DNA of 64,000 bases from Candidatus Bathyarchaeum tardum (GCA_029762755.1 JARVGH010000002.1:1-64000), one strand, 5' to 3'. Shown: positions 35,803 through 44,959, numbered from the stretch's first letter. The notes: generated by a model not told the origin, from the letters alone. Made by a program: numbers and translations.

Positions 35803-36009
35803 TCATTTTTGGGAAAATTTCTTTTCGTTTTTGTCTTTTACAAAATTGGCTATCAACAATATTGTTCCTGCAGTAACTACAGCTAAACCCCAAAAAACAC
35901 TTACGTCAACGTATAAACTCAAAACCATCATTGCAGTGCCAACGATCCAGTAAAAGATAGTTAATAACATTCGAAATGAAAAGAAATTTTTTTCTGCAGT
36001 ATCATCCAT
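35803..36009 (-). CDS. small membrane protein with two helices
   Basis: 68 residues from ATG: a charged N-terminus (MDDTAEKN), two membrane helices (about 13-32 and 36-56), and a Lys-rich C-terminus. It resembles many archaeal 2TM proteins of unknown role. Its stop at 35803-35805 is in the same frame as the disrupted gene that follows, so a readthrough or ancestral fusion is possible. Ribosome site not obvious. Confidence 0.55.
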   Translation of the reverse strand: MDDTAEKNFFSFRMLLTIFYWIVGTAMMVLSLYVDVSVFWGLAVVTAGTILLIANFVKDKNEKKFSQK

Positions 36010-36241
36010 TGCTTGTCCCCACTCTAATTATTCAGTGTTTTACTTTTCAATTTTATTACGAAACTGTACTGCAAAAATTCAACTAATCAAAGTTGAAAAC
36101 TATTTGTACGCTATTTAGAGTAATTTTTCTGTTTTTCAATGTTTAATTTGGAAAAAGCAGCCTAGTTTTACTGTTTAATAAAAAAGGAAAAAAAATGCTT
36201 TTAGCTGGTTCATACTTGTATCCGCTTTAGATTTTTTGGTT

Positions 36242-36463
36242 TTAGCCATGATTGGTCTTTGAGCCATAATGCAAGGATTTGTCAACAGTTACATGCGTGT
36301 AAACTTTTTTGGTTTCAAGCGTTAGAATTTTGTTAACTGCACTGATCACTTTTCCTTTGAACCCGTCAGGACCCCCACAGTAAACGTCTACGTCTTTACC
36401 CCACAGATGTGTGTTGATAAATTCATCAATCCTTACTTTACCTCCCCTTATGTTCAAGTACAT
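36242..36463 (-). CDS. small Sm-like beta-barrel protein
   Basis: 73 residues. The pattern of an N-terminal helix (RIDEFINTHLWG), then VDVYCGGPDGFKGKVISA, KILTLETKKVYTHVTVDKSLHYG, is close to an Sm/SH3-like barrel: strands with GFKGKV and THVTVDK at the ends. It may bind RNA or act as a small adaptor. There is no other recognisable domain. The 5' end is at ATG 36463. An AT-rich gap separates it from the HtrA gene. Confidence 0.5.
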   Translation of the reverse strand: MYLNIRGGKVRIDEFINTHLWGKDVDVYCGGPDGFKGKVISAVNKILTLETKKVYTHVTVDKSLHYGSKTNHG

Positions 36464-36546
36464 ATGTGCTTAGGTACGACAATTACATTCAGGTCCTTTT
36501 TGGAACCACTCAAGTTTTATTAGAGAATAAACATGAATGAAGTTTC

Positions 36547-37806
36547 ATGGATAAAATAATCAAAATCATTGTAGTGTTAGCTCTTGTTGCAATAATTGTT
36601 TCCACTTTTAATTCGTATCTTGTAATTCAGAGCGCATCAAACATTCAACAACAACTAAACCAACAAGAAGAGGAATCAGAACGCATATTCAACGAACAAA
36701 ATGAACAAATCGAATCTCTGCAAACCACTTTAAATGAAACAAAATCAGTTCTCGAAGATTTCGAAACTAAGTTAGACACCCTCGAAGAACAAAACTCCAA
36801 TCAACAAGAAAAAATTAACACATTACAACTTGAATTAGACCAGGATTTGTTAGACCTTGAAGAAAAAATTGACCAAATGGAACCCCAGACCCCTGCTGAA
36901 GTTTATGATGCCGTCCACAAGTCTGTTGTTTTGATTTCTACTCCTTGGGGTCAAGGTTCAGGTTTCTTGTTTGGAAATTCTGGAACAATAGTCACAAACT
37001 ATCACGTGGTGACAACTCAAACACGTATAGAAATCCAATATTTTGATGGTAGCAGAACTAACGCCACTATTATTGGTTCGGACCCTTATTCTGATTTGGC
37101 TATTTTAGAGGTTGAGATGATTCCGGATGGTGCTGAACCCTTGGTATTTGGGGATCAAACTATAAATGTTGGTCAAAAAGTTGTAGCAATAGGTAACCCC
37201 CTTGGTTCAACTGACAGCCTATCTGTAGGGTATATTTCTCAGGTAAACAAACTAATTGATATCCCGCCAATAATTATCCCGGTGTTCCAGTTAGACTTAA
37301 CAATTACTTTTGGAAGTTCCGGAGGACCTTTGCTGGATCTTTCAGGAAATCTAATTGGAGTCACAAATGCGGGAACAAGTTATGGATTAAATTATGCGGT
37401 TCCTCTTAACATTCTGGAACGTGTAATTCCCGCCCTTATCTCAGAAGGCGAATACAAGCATCCATTCGTGGGAGTTTCAATAATCGCTTTGACTCCACAA
37501 CTGATAACAGAAATTAACATATCCAATATTGACCGTTACCAGAATGGCCTTTTAGTTGTGGATGTTTTTCCAGAATATCCTGCACAAAAAGCAGGATTAC
37601 TTCCAGTTGTATACGAGGATGAAGGTATACGCGCTGTGGATATCATCCTATCTATCGATGATTTTGAAGTCTTAACCCTTGAAGACTGGAGCAAATACAT
37701 GGAAACCCAAATTTCTCCCGAAGAGACAATAACATTAACAGTCTGGAGGGCAGGCGAAATAATATCAGTTGACGTTACAACTACAGAACGCCCACCGTAT
37801 TCATAG
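36547..37806 (+). CDS. HtrA/DegP-like serine protease with PDZ domain
   Basis: 419 residues. An N-terminal signal anchor (about 5-25) is followed by a long coiled coil rich in Glu/Gln (30-110), a trypsin-like S1C domain with His in TNYHVV, Asp in SDLAIL and Ser in GSSGGP, and one C-terminal PDZ domain (about 320-415). It probably degrades misfolded proteins on the outside of the membrane. The coiled coil suggests trimerisation or a partner-binding stalk. ATG 36547 is preceded by an AT-rich flank. Confidence 0.9.
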   Translation: MDKIIKIIVVLALVAIIVSTFNSYLVIQSASNIQQQLNQQEEESERIFNEQNEQIESLQTTLNETKSVLEDFETKLDTLEEQNSNQQEKINTLQLELDQDLLDLEEKIDQMEPQTPAEVYDAVHKSVVLISTPWGQGSGFLFGNSGTIVTNYHVVTTQTRIEIQYFDGSRTNATIIGSDPYSDLAILEVEMIPDGAEPLVFGDQTINVGQKVVAIGNPLGSTDSLSVGYISQVNKLIDIPPIIIPVFQLDLTITFGSSGGPLLDLSGNLIGVTNAGTSYGLNYAVPLNILERVIPALISEGEYKHPFVGVSIIALTPQLITEINISNIDRYQNGLLVVDVFPEYPAQKAGLLPVVYEDEGIRAVDIILSIDDFEVLTLEDWSKYMETQISPEETITLTVWRAGEIISVDVTTTERPPYS

Positions 37807-37851
37807 CCCAAAAATCTCTATTCCCGTAAAATTTATGCGAAAATTTAACCT

Positions 37852-38166
37852 TTAACCAACATTTGAGAAACTGAAGATATTTATAGGAAATTGCTGTTTC
37901 CCAAACGCTGGATATATCGACACGTTTTTCCACAAAACTCCCCTTTTTTGCAGTTGGTTACCTCCATAAATTTTTTTCCTTTTATGGCTTACGAGGCTGT
38001 CTGCTTCTTTTCCATTAGTTAATATGGGAAAAAGTTCTATATTGTTAAATCCAAATATGACTGCTAATTTTTGGGCAATTTCTAGCTCAGTTATTTGACT
38101 CCACTCATCAAAACGGGTACCTTGATTAATTTTCCTTAAAATGATCTGTCTTTGAGAATCAGTCAC
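37852..38166 (-). CDS. hypothetical protein, C-terminus encoded by a direct repeat
   Basis: 104 residues from GTG: an N-terminal helical region (SQRQIILRKINQGTRFDEW), a short beta/alpha region, and a C-terminal stretch QQFPINIFSFSNV that is encoded by one copy of a 41-bp repeat (37858-37898). No family is recognised. The GTG start has no clear ribosome site, so the true N-terminus may be cut off. It may be a damaged gene whose end was replaced by the repeat. Confidence 0.4.
   Translation of the reverse strand: MTDSQRQIILRKINQGTRFDEWSQITELEIAQKLAVIFGFNNIELFPILTNGKEADSLVSHKRKKIYGGNQLQKRGVLWKNVSIYPAFGKQQFPINIFSFSNVG
37858..37898. repeat. 41-bp direct repeat, copy 1
   Basis: Identical over 41 bases to 39797-39837 (same orientation), about 1.94 kb apart. 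It contains GATATTTATAGG, which resembles a TATA element. The second copy lies 55 bases before a tRNA-Pro gene. The two copies flank a segment holding a DUF3800 gene and a 55-residue ORF. Confidence 0.85.
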
Positions 38167-38533
38167 ATGAGCTAATATAGAAAATTTTTTTCTCCAATCC
38201 TTTATTCTCCGCCAACTTTAAACTCCCTCTTTTGTACAAAAAATTATTTCTGAAATTAAATATTTCAGACCTTATTGAATTGTGGTTAATGTGATTAATA
38301 ACTACAGAGTTGCTCGAGTTATCCAATTCTCTGCATTATTCCGGGATGGCTTGTAATCTCCAGTAAAGGTTTTGGGCGTGAAATTGGCGGTTTGAGTAGA
38401 TCAGCTGCAGCAACAAAAAAACAATTTTATTAAAAAATAAAAAGATAAAAGGGGTTATTGAACTGTAACTTTTTCAAGTTTTGTTTTTTCTTTGTTTTAT
38501 CGAAACACATTTCTTTTCGCGCCACATAAAGAG

Positions 38534-39211
38534 ATGAAAACAAAAAGAGGAAAACTAACTTTGTATGTTTATGTAGATGAATCTGGAGATTTAGGGTTCT
38601 CAGATAAATCTACAAAATTTTTTATTATTGCATATTTGGCATGCACTCCAGCAATTAATATCAGAATACGAATGAGACGTTTGTTGAAAAACTTTCATCA
38701 GAAAAAGAGATATCACCGTGGACAAAATGAACTAAAATTCTGTAAAATGAACAATTATTGTAGAAAAACGGTTCTAGAAACAATCGTTCAAACTAATGCT
38801 AACATAGGCGCTATTGTGGTAGAAAAGAAACACGTTAGCCCTGATTTGAGAGACAAATTGCCGATACTTTACAATTATCTAATGGTCCATAACATCATTT
38901 CCGCTTTACTTCCCAGTTTAGAGACTGGACAAAAAATGAATATGATTTTTGATAAAAGCCTTCCAAAAACAAGAATACAAGATTTTAATGATTATGTGAA
39001 AGAAAAAGCGAGTTATCTCTCATACGTGAGGGGAAATAGCCTTCATTCTGATTCAATAGTATCTGACCATGTTGATTCTAAAGTTGAACCGTGTCTACAA
39101 GCTGTTGATTCTATAGCTGGTGCCTATTTCCAAAAATACGAACATGAAAATTCGATTTATGTGGATATAATTAAAGATGTGACCTCTTTTAATTATCTCT
39201 GGAGAAAGTAA
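38534..39211 (+). CDS. DUF3800 family protein
   Basis: 225 residues from ATG 38534 (an in-frame TTG at 38492 would add 14). The N-terminus YVDESGDLG is the family's signature DESGD motif (RNase H-like fold, putative nuclease). Further marks are GAIVVEKKHV, the MIFDKS strand and HVDSKVEPCLQAVDSIAG near the end. DUF3800 genes are commonly linked to mobile and defence islands. Here it sits between two copies of a 41-bp repeat, which fits a small mobile segment. An actual nuclease role is inference. Confidence 0.8.
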   Translation: MKTKRGKLTLYVYVDESGDLGFSDKSTKFFIIAYLACTPAINIRIRMRRLLKNFHQKKRYHRGQNELKFCKMNNYCRKTVLETIVQTNANIGAIVVEKKHVSPDLRDKLPILYNYLMVHNIISALLPSLETGQKMNMIFDKSLPKTRIQDFNDYVKEKASYLSYVRGNSLHSDSIVSDHVDSKVEPCLQAVDSIAGAYFQKYEHENSIYVDIIKDVTSFNYLWRK

Positions 39212-39626
39212 TGCGACCCCTATTCTATTACTCCCATCCCACAGTTGCGGGCATCATTGCCTCGAATAGGTCTTACTCGCAATAATATGCTCTCGTTTCT
39301 CATTATTTAAAATTTACTACTTTCAACTAAAAAGAAAAAAGGAAAATTATTGGACCAAGGATTTTTTTGTTCCATTTTTCTTTGTTTAATTAACTATACA
39401 CATCTGTAAGGATACCATATTCTTGGTTGAAATTAAATGATGGAGATATCTCCACTTTGGTTTCTTGAAACCCTCCCCTTTTTTAGATTCATAGAATAAG
39501 TCAATAATTTTACTCGTTAAAAATTATTCAAAACTAATCCTCTTATCCACTTGGTTTCTAAACCAGAAATCATTTAAGATATACAAAACGAAATATTTGT
39601 GAATAACCATTAATAGAAAATATTCA
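39212..39626. other. AT-rich intergenic region
   Basis: No ORF with a ribosome site is visible. A weak stem TTGCG/CGCAA lies near 39245-39284. Otherwise A/T runs. An upstream TATA-like ATATAC at about 39585 could serve the small ORF that follows. Confidence 0.35.
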
Positions 39627-39794
39627 ATGTGGTATGTTGAATGGTATAGTGAATTGTATGATTGCTTGCAACCAACGGATTACAGTTGTGAAACTGCCAT
39701 GAATGCGAAAGATGCAAAAAAGTTGATAGAATCAGGTTATGAGTATGTTTCTAAAATTGATGTCCTAAAGATGTTCAGGAAAGTCAAAGTTTGA
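39627..39794 (+). CDS. 55-residue hypothetical protein
   Basis: ATG-started ORF, hydrophilic and helical, with a Trp/Tyr-rich N-terminus (MWYVEWYSELYDCLQ) and a basic C-terminus. It ends just three bases before the second 41-bp repeat. It has two Cys and no membrane helix. A good helix pattern and a clean stop argue for a real small protein, but there is no ribosome site and no family is recognised. Confidence 0.4.
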   Translation: MWYVEWYSELYDCLQPTDYSCETAMNAKDAKKLIESGYEYVSKIDVLKMFRKVKV

Positions 39795-39796
39795 AA

Positions 39797-39837
39797 AACA
39801 TTTGAGAAACTGAAGATATTTATAGGAAATTGCTGTT
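39797..39837. repeat. 41-bp direct repeat, copy 2
   Basis: Same sequence and orientation as 37858-37898. The tRNA-Pro gene begins 55 bases downstream. Neither copy duplicates part of the tRNA itself, so a tRNA-targeted integration site is not shown directly. Confidence 0.85.
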
Positions 39838-39892
39838 GTTCATAAAAGCTTGCTGAATTAAAGATATCTGGTGAGTGCCCTTTTTTTAAAGG

Positions 39893-39970
39893 GGGATCGT
39901 CGGCTAGCTTGGTCCAGGCTATGAGACTTGGACTCTCGTGACCCCGGTTCAAATCCGGGCGATCCCACCA
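39893..39970 (+). tRNA. tRNA-Pro (UGG)
   Basis: Acceptor GGGATCG pairs with CGATCCC, followed by A73 and an encoded CCA (39968-39970). The D stem is GGCT/GGCT with wobble pairs. Anticodon stem TGAGA/TCTCG closes a loop of CTTGGAC, so the anticodon is TGG (Pro). The T arm is CCCGG-TTCAAAT-CCGGG. No intron; length 78. It lies 55 bases after the second 41-bp repeat. Confidence 0.9.
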
Positions 39971-40048
39971 TGGTTGTTTTCGATTAATACCTTCTATTTG
40001 TGAATAGCAAATTAGTTAAATTATTTAACTAAAATATTAAAAAGGTTG

Positions 40049-40221
40049 AAAGAAATGGGTTTGCTGAGGCTCTTACACGGGCTATTGAGGATAAAAAATG
40101 AAAAAACTTTGCTACTATCACTTTGGTAATTTTTTCATTTTTGGTGTTTGAGCCTTTTCAGCCCCATTTCTACCATACTTTTACTCCCAAAAAAGAAAAA
40201 AAGGGAGAGAAAATTTGGGGA
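40049..40221 (-). repeat. conserved non-coding element behind propeller gene (copy B)
   Basis: On the minus strand this follows the stop of the second propeller gene. It carries CTCCC plus T-runs and GGGAG, then AGAAATGGGGCTGAAAA, ATAGTAG, CCTCAATAGCC and GAGCCTCAGCAAACCC in the same order as copy A (26331-26510), with a few small gaps. It ends where the DNA becomes A/T-rich. Confidence 0.7.
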
Positions 40222-42798
40222 TTATTTTCGCCTTCTTAGAACAACGAAGACTGCTACGCCGATGACTGCTATGACTGCAACTGCTATGATGACTGCAATT
40301 TCCGTGGTAATCAATGGTGCTTCTGGTTGGACTGGTTGGGTTGGTTCAATGGGTACTTCAGGGGTTTCAGGTTCAGGTTCAATTGGTGTTGCTGGTGTAG
40401 GTGCTGGGTCTACAGCGAAGTATGTTATTGATGTTGAGCCATAGTATGCTTCGGAGCCTTCAAAAGTTGCTATAATCATGTATTGGCCTTCAATTTGGGG
40501 CCTGAACGAATAACCGTAGCTGCCGTAAACATCAGTTGTTGCCGTTCCAATCCAGGCATACTCACCATTTGGGTCAACGATTTCGATTTTCACTGGAACT
40601 CCATTTATGTTTGTTGGTCGTTCAAATTGTTTGTAGACATACTTCATCCAAGCGCTCATGTCTTGGTCTGCAATTGCTGGAACACCCTTGGGGAACCTCA
40701 TTGCAATTTCAGGAGATTGAGTTCCGGGGGATATGTCCATTACTGTTCCGGTAAGGGTTACCATTGAACCTGCTGTGATTCCGCTCTTTGGTGATTCTAC
40801 GGTTAAATCTGTTGGACCTTTACCAATGGCGTATATGCGTTGATCGTAGGTGTCCATCAATGCAATTATGCTATCCCCAATGATTCCGCGTCCTCCCCAT
40901 CGGGTTGTACGAAAAGCACCATCAATTCGAAAAACCACATCACCAGTTAGGGCGTCAAGGCAAACGAAAGGTGCACCTCGGGGTCGGGGATCTATAGGTG
41001 AGTGTTCTGTATGGGAAATGTAGATTTTTCCATCACTGATGAATAATGGTTTAACCCACCAGTTGTTTGACCATAACATTTCAGAGTAGGGGTCGTTTAC
41101 TTCATAGGTCCACTTTAGGTTTCCTGTTTGGACATCATAACAGTAGACTATTCCGCTTACACTAACAGAATATAGATTGCCGTATGCAATGTTCCTTACA
41201 GCTGCACTTGAGTCTTCCAGCGCGTTGAGGTAATGTTCAGAGTCTGTAGGCCCCCAAATGTTGTCTCCTGTTTCAAGGCTGAATCCAAACTCTTCTCGGG
41301 TTTCTTTTGTGTACAGGACTGCAACTTTGTCTTCAAAGCTCCATGCAACCCAACCCCCTGCAAAACCTGATACGGTAATGTTTAGTTCAGACCAGTAAGC
41401 AGGTGCATCCCAAGTGTTATTGAATATCATGTCTCCTTCATCTCCGTCTGCAAGGCTTAAGCCCCACAGTGTTACTTCTTCAGTGCTGATGCTTCCACCG
41501 ATAACTCTGTCACCGTAGTTAGCTGCTTGGACACTTCCAACTAAACCTGATGGAATACTTACGTTCCAAATCCATGCTGCTGCTGCCGCTGGACTGCCAT
41601 TTGCTGCATCAAAATTATTTCCATGGGCTGAGTTACCCCAACTACCGCCATAAAATCCACCTGATTGAGCGATAACAAGTTCTGTCATGCTCCACAGGGC
41701 CATCCAACCTGCTGCTGTGTTTGTTTGGAGTATGTACATTTGGTTGTTTTCATCATATAGTCTGGTTCCTGCAGGAACATTTGTTATTGAAAATCTCCAG
41801 TCTCCACTATATGCGTCAAATGCATTCCAAGTCATAGGTGTTGGTGGTCCAAAGAATCCTCCTCCCCCACCTGTTTCGACATACAAGTATGGAAAAGCGC
41901 CGTGGTAGTTCATTCCGTCCCAATATAGAATTTGGGCGAAATCAATTGTTTCGTTATTCATGAAGACTCTGCTCCAAATTTCTTCTCCAGTTTGGAGATT
42001 AACACAATGGTATGTTCTTGGAAGATCTGCACTTGTACCCCCTTCGGTGTAGTATAATTTTCCTGCTATGATGAATCGGCTAGGCCATTTTCCTTCGTAG
42101 GCGTCACCAATTCCGTAGCTTTTTCCTTCCAGTTCTCCACCTGCAAGTCCACCTGTTGCAATTTCTTTTGCCCAAAGTATGTGGGCAGTTTCTGGCGCGT
42201 CATTGTATGGAGCGTATAAGTTGTCTGGATCACGTGTCCAGCTTCCTGAAATGCTTTGCCATTCACGCAGTTGTGCGTCAATTGGGCGACTCCAATATTC
42301 GTCTAGAATTGTGTGACCGGGATAGAATTCTATTGCTTCATTTTGTACGACTAGTTCTAATACTTCGCTGTGGCTGCCTGTGTATGTTACTTCAATTTCG
42401 GGTCCAAAGAATCCTCCGCCAGTTATTACTGTTTGTTGGGGGAAAACAGTGTACATTTCATACGTACCTGCCATGCTTGGCACGAATACAGCACCTGTTC
42501 CTCCTGTTGAGTCTGTTTTGTATGGACCAAGGGTTTGGGTTGTGCCGTCGGGTCTTGTGACTTCAACGGTCATGTCTTCCCAGCCCATTTCGGCGCTTGC
42601 TAATGACTCCGTGATTCCAATGTGTAATAGTACCTGCTGTCCAACGCCAACAGGATTAGGCATTGCGCCAAGATAGGCGACGGTTGCCTTCGTCTGTTGA
42701 GCGTTAGCTATAGGCAAAGTTACGATTACAGCAGAAATCGCTAATAATAAAACCAAAGTCAAGGTAGCAATTTTCGAATGTAAATCTAGTTTTTTCAT
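40222..42798 (-). CDS. secreted PQQ-type beta-propeller protein, paralogue
   Basis: 858 residues with the same order as the gene at 23795: signal peptide, Ig-like domain with an 'RPDGTTQTLGPYKTDSTG' block, propeller with PQQ repeats such as CYDVQTGNLKWTYEV, a second Ig-like domain with VKIEIVDPNGEYAWIG, then a Pro/Glu-rich linker longer than in the paralogue, a membrane helix and an RRRK tail. The proteins share many blocks but have diverged. The linker (TPATPIEPEPETPEV...) may act as a stalk. Likely surface-anchored; ligand unknown. Confidence 0.85.
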   Translation of the reverse strand: MKKLDLHSKIATLTLVLLLAISAVIVTLPIANAQQTKATVAYLGAMPNPVGVGQQVLLHIGITESLASAEMGWEDMTVEVTRPDGTTQTLGPYKTDSTGGTGAVFVPSMAGTYEMYTVFPQQTVITGGGFFGPEIEVTYTGSHSEVLELVVQNEAIEFYPGHTILDEYWSRPIDAQLREWQSISGSWTRDPDNLYAPYNDAPETAHILWAKEIATGGLAGGELEGKSYGIGDAYEGKWPSRFIIAGKLYYTEGGTSADLPRTYHCVNLQTGEEIWSRVFMNNETIDFAQILYWDGMNYHGAFPYLYVETGGGGGFFGPPTPMTWNAFDAYSGDWRFSITNVPAGTRLYDENNQMYILQTNTAAGWMALWSMTELVIAQSGGFYGGSWGNSAHGNNFDAANGSPAAAAAWIWNVSIPSGLVGSVQAANYGDRVIGGSISTEEVTLWGLSLADGDEGDMIFNNTWDAPAYWSELNITVSGFAGGWVAWSFEDKVAVLYTKETREEFGFSLETGDNIWGPTDSEHYLNALEDSSAAVRNIAYGNLYSVSVSGIVYCYDVQTGNLKWTYEVNDPYSEMLWSNNWWVKPLFISDGKIYISHTEHSPIDPRPRGAPFVCLDALTGDVVFRIDGAFRTTRWGGRGIIGDSIIALMDTYDQRIYAIGKGPTDLTVESPKSGITAGSMVTLTGTVMDISPGTQSPEIAMRFPKGVPAIADQDMSAWMKYVYKQFERPTNINGVPVKIEIVDPNGEYAWIGTATTDVYGSYGYSFRPQIEGQYMIIATFEGSEAYYGSTSITYFAVDPAPTPATPIEPEPETPEVPIEPTQPVQPEAPLITTEIAVIIAVAVIAVIGVAVFVVLRRRK

Positions 42799-42847
42799 TT
42801 TTTCACCTTCGGTTTACAAATGTGTTAGTAAAACATATTTAAGATTT

Positions 42848-42857
42848 GTCACTTTTT
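42848..42857 (-). promoter_or_regulatory. shared promoter-like element of the second propeller gene
   Basis: On the minus strand AAAAAGTGAC precedes TCTTAAATATG, a TATA-like run, about 50 bases before the ATG at 42798. The same 10-mer lies before the first propeller gene (23713-23722). Shared regulation of the paralogues is plausible. Confidence 0.45.
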
Positions 42858-43041
42858 CGGGTAAATTGTTGAAAAATATTTAATCTTATTTGGCTAATTA
42901 GTTAAAATTTTATCTTATATGTCCTGTATTTGGTTCCTTATATGTGGAATTGTACGCAAATCTTAAATATATAAATATTATTTATATCTAACATAAGGTT
43001 AGAAATAAATAATAAACCTTGAAAATTAACAATGGGAAAAA

Positions 43042-43242
43042 ATGTTGAAAAAGTGGAACAACATCATTTTCTTCCTTGGAATGGCAACATGCTTAGTAGG
43101 TGCATATTTGATTGCTTATAGAGAACCAATCATAGCAGTTGACCACCCAGGTGTTGCAACGGTTATATGCATAACCGGACTAGGTCTGATAGGCACGGGC
43201 AACACATTATCCTTTGTATGTAAGAAATGGGAGGAACAGTAA
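43042..43242 (+). CDS. small membrane protein with two helices
   Basis: 66 residues: a basic start (MLKKWNN), helix one (about 9-28), a polar loop, helix two (about 38-60), and a short charged tail. It lies directly before the DUF2178-like gene, whose ribosome site (GGAGGAA) lies in its last codons, so they are co-translated. It may be a subunit of a small membrane module controlled by the Xre protein that follows. Function unknown. Confidence 0.6.
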   Translation: MLKKWNNIIFFLGMATCLVGAYLIAYREPIIAVDHPGVATVICITGLGLIGTGNTLSFVCKKWEEQ

Positions 43243-43244
43243 AA

Positions 43245-43580
43245 ATGACCAATTTTGTGTGGCCAACAATTTTAATTTTGAACGCAGTTCTTGTGATTCT
43301 TGTTGGAGTGCTTGTTTTGTGGAAAATTCATAAAGACAAAAAATCAGGTTACCCCATTCAAGATGAGCACACTGCAAAGATTAATGGAAAAGCAGCTATT
43401 GGAACTTACTATATCAGTTTAGCTTTCATTGTATCATTATTCTTGTTTATCATATTCGGAACAGAATGCTTCGATTTGCCCGACCTTGAAGCTGGATGGG
43501 CAATAATTGCAATAATGTTGGTTTCTGGAATCTCGTATGGCCAATTAAGCGGGTATTACAGCAAAAACGAGGACTTGTGA
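43245..43580 (+). CDS. DUF2178-like membrane protein
   Basis: About 111 residues from ATG 43245, which has GGAGGAA 10 bases upstream (an in-frame ATG at 43227 is less good). Three membrane helices lie at about 4-23, 55-73 and 83-100. A cytoplasmic loop with [17 protein letters not shown] matches the conserved 'DE(R/H)T.KI.GKAA' segment of DUF2178 proteins. It overlaps the following Xre regulator by one base (TGATG). The role of the family is unknown; a membrane stress module is a common guess. Confidence 0.65.
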   Translation: MTNFVWPTILILNAVLVILVGVLVLWKIHKDKKSGYPIQDEHTAKINGKAAIGTYYISLAFIVSLFLFIIFGTECFDLPDLEAGWAIIAIMLVSGISYGQLSGYYSKNEDL

Positions 43581-43774
43581 TGCGGACTAGAATCAAAGAA
43601 TTTAGAGCTCGACACAATCTCACCCAAGATGACTTGGCTAGAAACGTAGGAGTAAGACGAGAAACAATACTTTACCTTGAAAAAGGTAAATATAATCCAT
43701 CCCTCAAACTTGCATACAATGTCGCAAAAGTCCTGAAAACAACAATTGATGAACTGTTCATTTTTGACGACTAA
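43580..43774 (+). CDS. Xre-type HTH regulator
   Basis: 64 residues, almost entirely one HTH_3 domain ([20 protein letters not shown], then [28 protein letters not shown], then the DELF tail). Such minimal regulators usually repress their own operon. The start ATG 43580 overlaps the stop of the DUF2178-like gene. The 3-gene cassette (2TM protein, DUF2178-like, Xre) recurs in archaea and Firmicutes in my memory, but that was not searched. Confidence 0.85.
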   Translation: MRTRIKEFRARHNLTQDDLARNVGVRRETILYLEKGKYNPSLKLAYNVAKVLKTTIDELFIFDD

Positions 43775-43873
43775 AGTTGACCAATCTTTTTGTCTTTTTT
43801 GCTTAAAGAATAATTCTTGCGACACGAACTTTTTAAGTCAAAAACTTACATGACATGATAAGAGGGCACCATA

Positions 43874-44959
43874 TTGGACCTGCAAAAAAGAATTGACTTA
43901 GTCCTGCGTAATACTGCAGAAGTAATAACCCCCCAAGATGTCCAAACATTACTAGAGACAAATAACACTCCTCGAGCATATTGGGGATTTGAGTGCTCTG
44001 GACTATTGCACATTGGAATAGGTTTGGTGTGCTCAGCCAAAATTAAGCATTTAGTAAAAGCAGGTTTCAAATACACTATTTTTTTGGCTGATTGGCATTC
44101 TTGGATAAACAATAAACTAGGGGGAGAAATGGAAAACATTCGAACCTGTGGAGAGTACCTCAAACAGATATTTACTGCCCTTGGATTAGGACCTGACAAA
44201 GTGGAGTTTCGTTGGGCTTCTGATATAACAGACAAAGTTGAATACTGGGAAAAAGTTGTTCGAATTGCCAAAAGCGTGTCAGTTAACCGAACATGGCGTG
44301 CCCTGCCTGTAATGGGTCGTGAAACAAGCCTTAAAGACATCGAAACTGCGTGGGTGTTTTATCCTTGTATGCAGGCTGCCGACATATATGCGTTGGATAT
44401 TGATGTTGCATGTTCAGGAATTGATCAAAGAAAAGCTCATATGTTAGCGCGAGATGCGGCAGAGAAACTTAAATGGCCAAAACCTGTTTGTGTTCACACT
44501 CCCCTTCTTATTGGTTTGCAAGGTCCCCAAACTGTTGAACGGGAGTTCGGGGAAACCAAAGAACTAAATGTAGAAATCAGTTCAAAAATGTCTAAAAGTA
44601 TTCCACAGAGCAGTATTCTTGTTCACGATTCGGTCGAGGATATTTCTTCAAAAATTAAGAACGCGTATTGTCCTGCAAAAATAGTTAAAAATAATCCAGT
44701 GCTTGAGTTGGCTAGGCTCATAATTTATCCTGAAATGGATGTTTTAGAAATTCCCCGACCAGCAAAATATGGGGGTCCTGAAACTTTTGAAAGCTTTGAA
44801 GCCCTTGCAAATGTGTACAGTGAAGGAAAAATTCATCCTCTTGACCTAAAAAATGGTGTCACTAACTCGTTAACTAAAATTTTGGAACCGGTTCGTGAAC
44901 ATTTCAGTAAAAACCCTGAAACTCTTGAAAAAATGTTGAAAATTGAAATAACCAGGTAG
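43874..44959 (+). CDS. tyrS: tyrosyl-tRNA synthetase
   Basis: 361 residues, archaeal type. The class I HIGH motif is SGLLHIGIG (near residue 43) and the KMSKS motif is SSKMSKSIPQ (near residue 237). The Tyr-binding region has YPCMQAADIYALDID. TTG start, 7 bases after the AGAGGGCACC segment, which is only a weak ribosome site. It charges tRNA-Tyr. The downstream TOPRIM gene follows after 5 bases, so they are in one operon. Confidence 0.92.
   Translation: MDLQKRIDLVLRNTAEVITPQDVQTLLETNNTPRAYWGFECSGLLHIGIGLVCSAKIKHLVKAGFKYTIFLADWHSWINNKLGGEMENIRTCGEYLKQIFTALGLGPDKVEFRWASDITDKVEYWEKVVRIAKSVSVNRTWRALPVMGRETSLKDIETAWVFYPCMQAADIYALDIDVACSGIDQRKAHMLARDAAEKLKWPKPVCVHTPLLIGLQGPQTVEREFGETKELNVEISSKMSKSIPQSSILVHDSVEDISSKIKNAYCPAKIVKNNPVLELARLIIYPEMDVLEIPRPAKYGGPETFESFEALANVYSEGKIHPLDLKNGVTNSLTKILEPVREHFSKNPETLEKMLKIEITR

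Noticed and set aside
37858-39837. CRISPR-like repeats
   Set aside because: Only two copies of the 41-bp repeat exist, nearly 2 kb apart, with genes between; there is no array or cas gene.
39797-39970. Direct att duplication of the tRNA-Pro 3' end
   Set aside because: I looked for a second copy of the tRNA end and found none in the window; the 41-bp repeat lies outside the tRNA.
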